Below, one piece after another: positions 63,385 to 64,000 of a DNA stretch of 64,000 nt. This DNA comes from Lampris incognitus (Eukaryota; Chordata; Actinopteri; Lampriformes; Lampridae): assembly GCF_029633865.1 (NCBI RefSeq), contig NC_079213.1, positions 98,976,845-99,040,844 on the forward strand. Reading direction: 5' to 3'. The position numbers and the translations under genes are program-made. How positions within the stretch are numbered: position 1 is the first letter of the stretch; each line of letters opens with the position of its first letter. A model generated the notes under the pieces. The model was not told the origin of the DNA and did not search any database. It was given only the letters and a program-made list of their open reading frames with translations.

Positions 63385-64000
63385 TGACTCCTGAGGAATA
63401 ACTAGGTGGAGGCTTATACACTGAAGCACCTCTGAGTCAGGCGACAGTTTAAGCCAACCTAAAGGCCCTGACACACCAGGCCGACGATCGGCCGTCGGCC
63501 AATGTCAGGCCGTCGGTGAGTGTCTGGGACCCTAGTTTTTGCGGTGTGTCCCACACCATCAGCACTAACTGGACCCGTCGGCAGCTTTTTGGATGATTCA
63601 GCATCTTAAATCGCTGGAGCCTGTCAGTGAGAGAGGTCACTCTGATTGGCTGTTCAGCTTAGCAAATCAGTGCAGAACGTACATATTAGTTGGCCGTCGG
63701 CTGTCGTCTTCGCAGTGTGTTCAACTGCTACTTTTTGGCCCAGATGTCAGGTGATGTGAGGCAACGCAACAGTTGGCCTTCGTCGCCGCTAGTCGGTTTG
63801 GTGTGTCTGGGCCCTAAGGCGTGAGCATGTAGCTTCTTTAATAAATGTCTTTTGAGGATGTTGTACCCCCCATAACCTGGACAAAAGTGGCGAGGTAATG
63901 GTTTCATGAGCATGACACCGACTGTATGCCATTGTCTTCTAAACACATCTCTCAAATGCAATCTCTGCAAAACTGCTGTTTAGATACCATGGTGGCTCAT

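Noticed and set aside
63470-63830. Short repeated GTCGGC-type words
   Set aside because: Locally GC-rich with diverged inverted words (GGCCGTCGG); borders and family could not be supported.

Overview
The window is nuclear DNA of a ray-finned (teleost) fish. Genes are split by GT-AG introns. The DNA between and inside them carries typical fish repeats: V-SINEs (HE1/DANA type), a second tRNA-derived SINE family, RTE-, R4/Rex6-, L1/Tx1- and L2-type LINEs, Penelope-like elements, a Ty3/Gypsy element, LTR-type insertions, MITEs and long CA/GT microsatellites. I cannot name the species.

Three host genes are present, all on the minus strand. (1) Positions 107-9870 (noncoding exon near 10.2 kb) hold the 5' part of a class I cytokine receptor of the gp130/IL12RB2 type. 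It has a signal peptide, an Ig-like D1, a cytokine-binding module with a canonical WSQWS, and three FN3 domains; it runs off the left edge inside the last FN3. (2) Positions 27320-43785 hold a second receptor with the same exon plan and phases, complete from D1 to the stop codon, with a transmembrane exon and a 218-residue tail carrying YMPQ and YFPQ. Its juxtamembrane and tail sequence look like IL23R. In human, IL23R lies immediately 5' of IL12RB2 in the same orientation; the same order here supports il23r followed by il12rb2. (3) Positions 53710-60706 hold exons 4-9 of a CYP2-family cytochrome P450, closest by eye to the CYP2J-like fish groups (CYP2N/2P/2AD/2V). Exons 1-3 are not seen up to the right edge.

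The rest is mobile DNA, often nested. 0.65-1.5 kb: Penelope-like fragment plus SINE. 10.4-11.3 kb: palindromic MITE, a roughly 27-bp minisatellite and TA tracts. 11.34-16.1 kb: a defective Ty3/Gypsy element with two 234-bp LTRs inside an L2-type LINE tail. 16.1-25.15 kb: an R4/Rex6-type LINE, then an L1/Tx1-type LINE split by an RTE copy with a perfect 20-bp target duplication. 25.9-26.76 kb: a Penelope-like element with a GIY-YIG domain. 29.0-33.95 kb: a SINE split by an RTE element that itself carries a SINE and an L2-type LINE. 34.7-35.5 kb: a SINE split by a MITE. 47.3-48.8 kb: a palindromic Penelope-like copy hosting a solo LTR with a CCAC target duplication. 54.8-57.2 kb: A-rich repeats in P450 intron 8 split by a 1450-bp TG...CA insertion.

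The most interesting non-gene signal is a hammerhead-ribozyme-like core (CTGAAGA, stem II, GAAAC) in the termini of the Penelope-like copies. Two subfamilies keep stem II pairing with different bases. Hammerhead ribozymes are already known from this element class. I saw no CRISPR array, operon or bacterial-type system.
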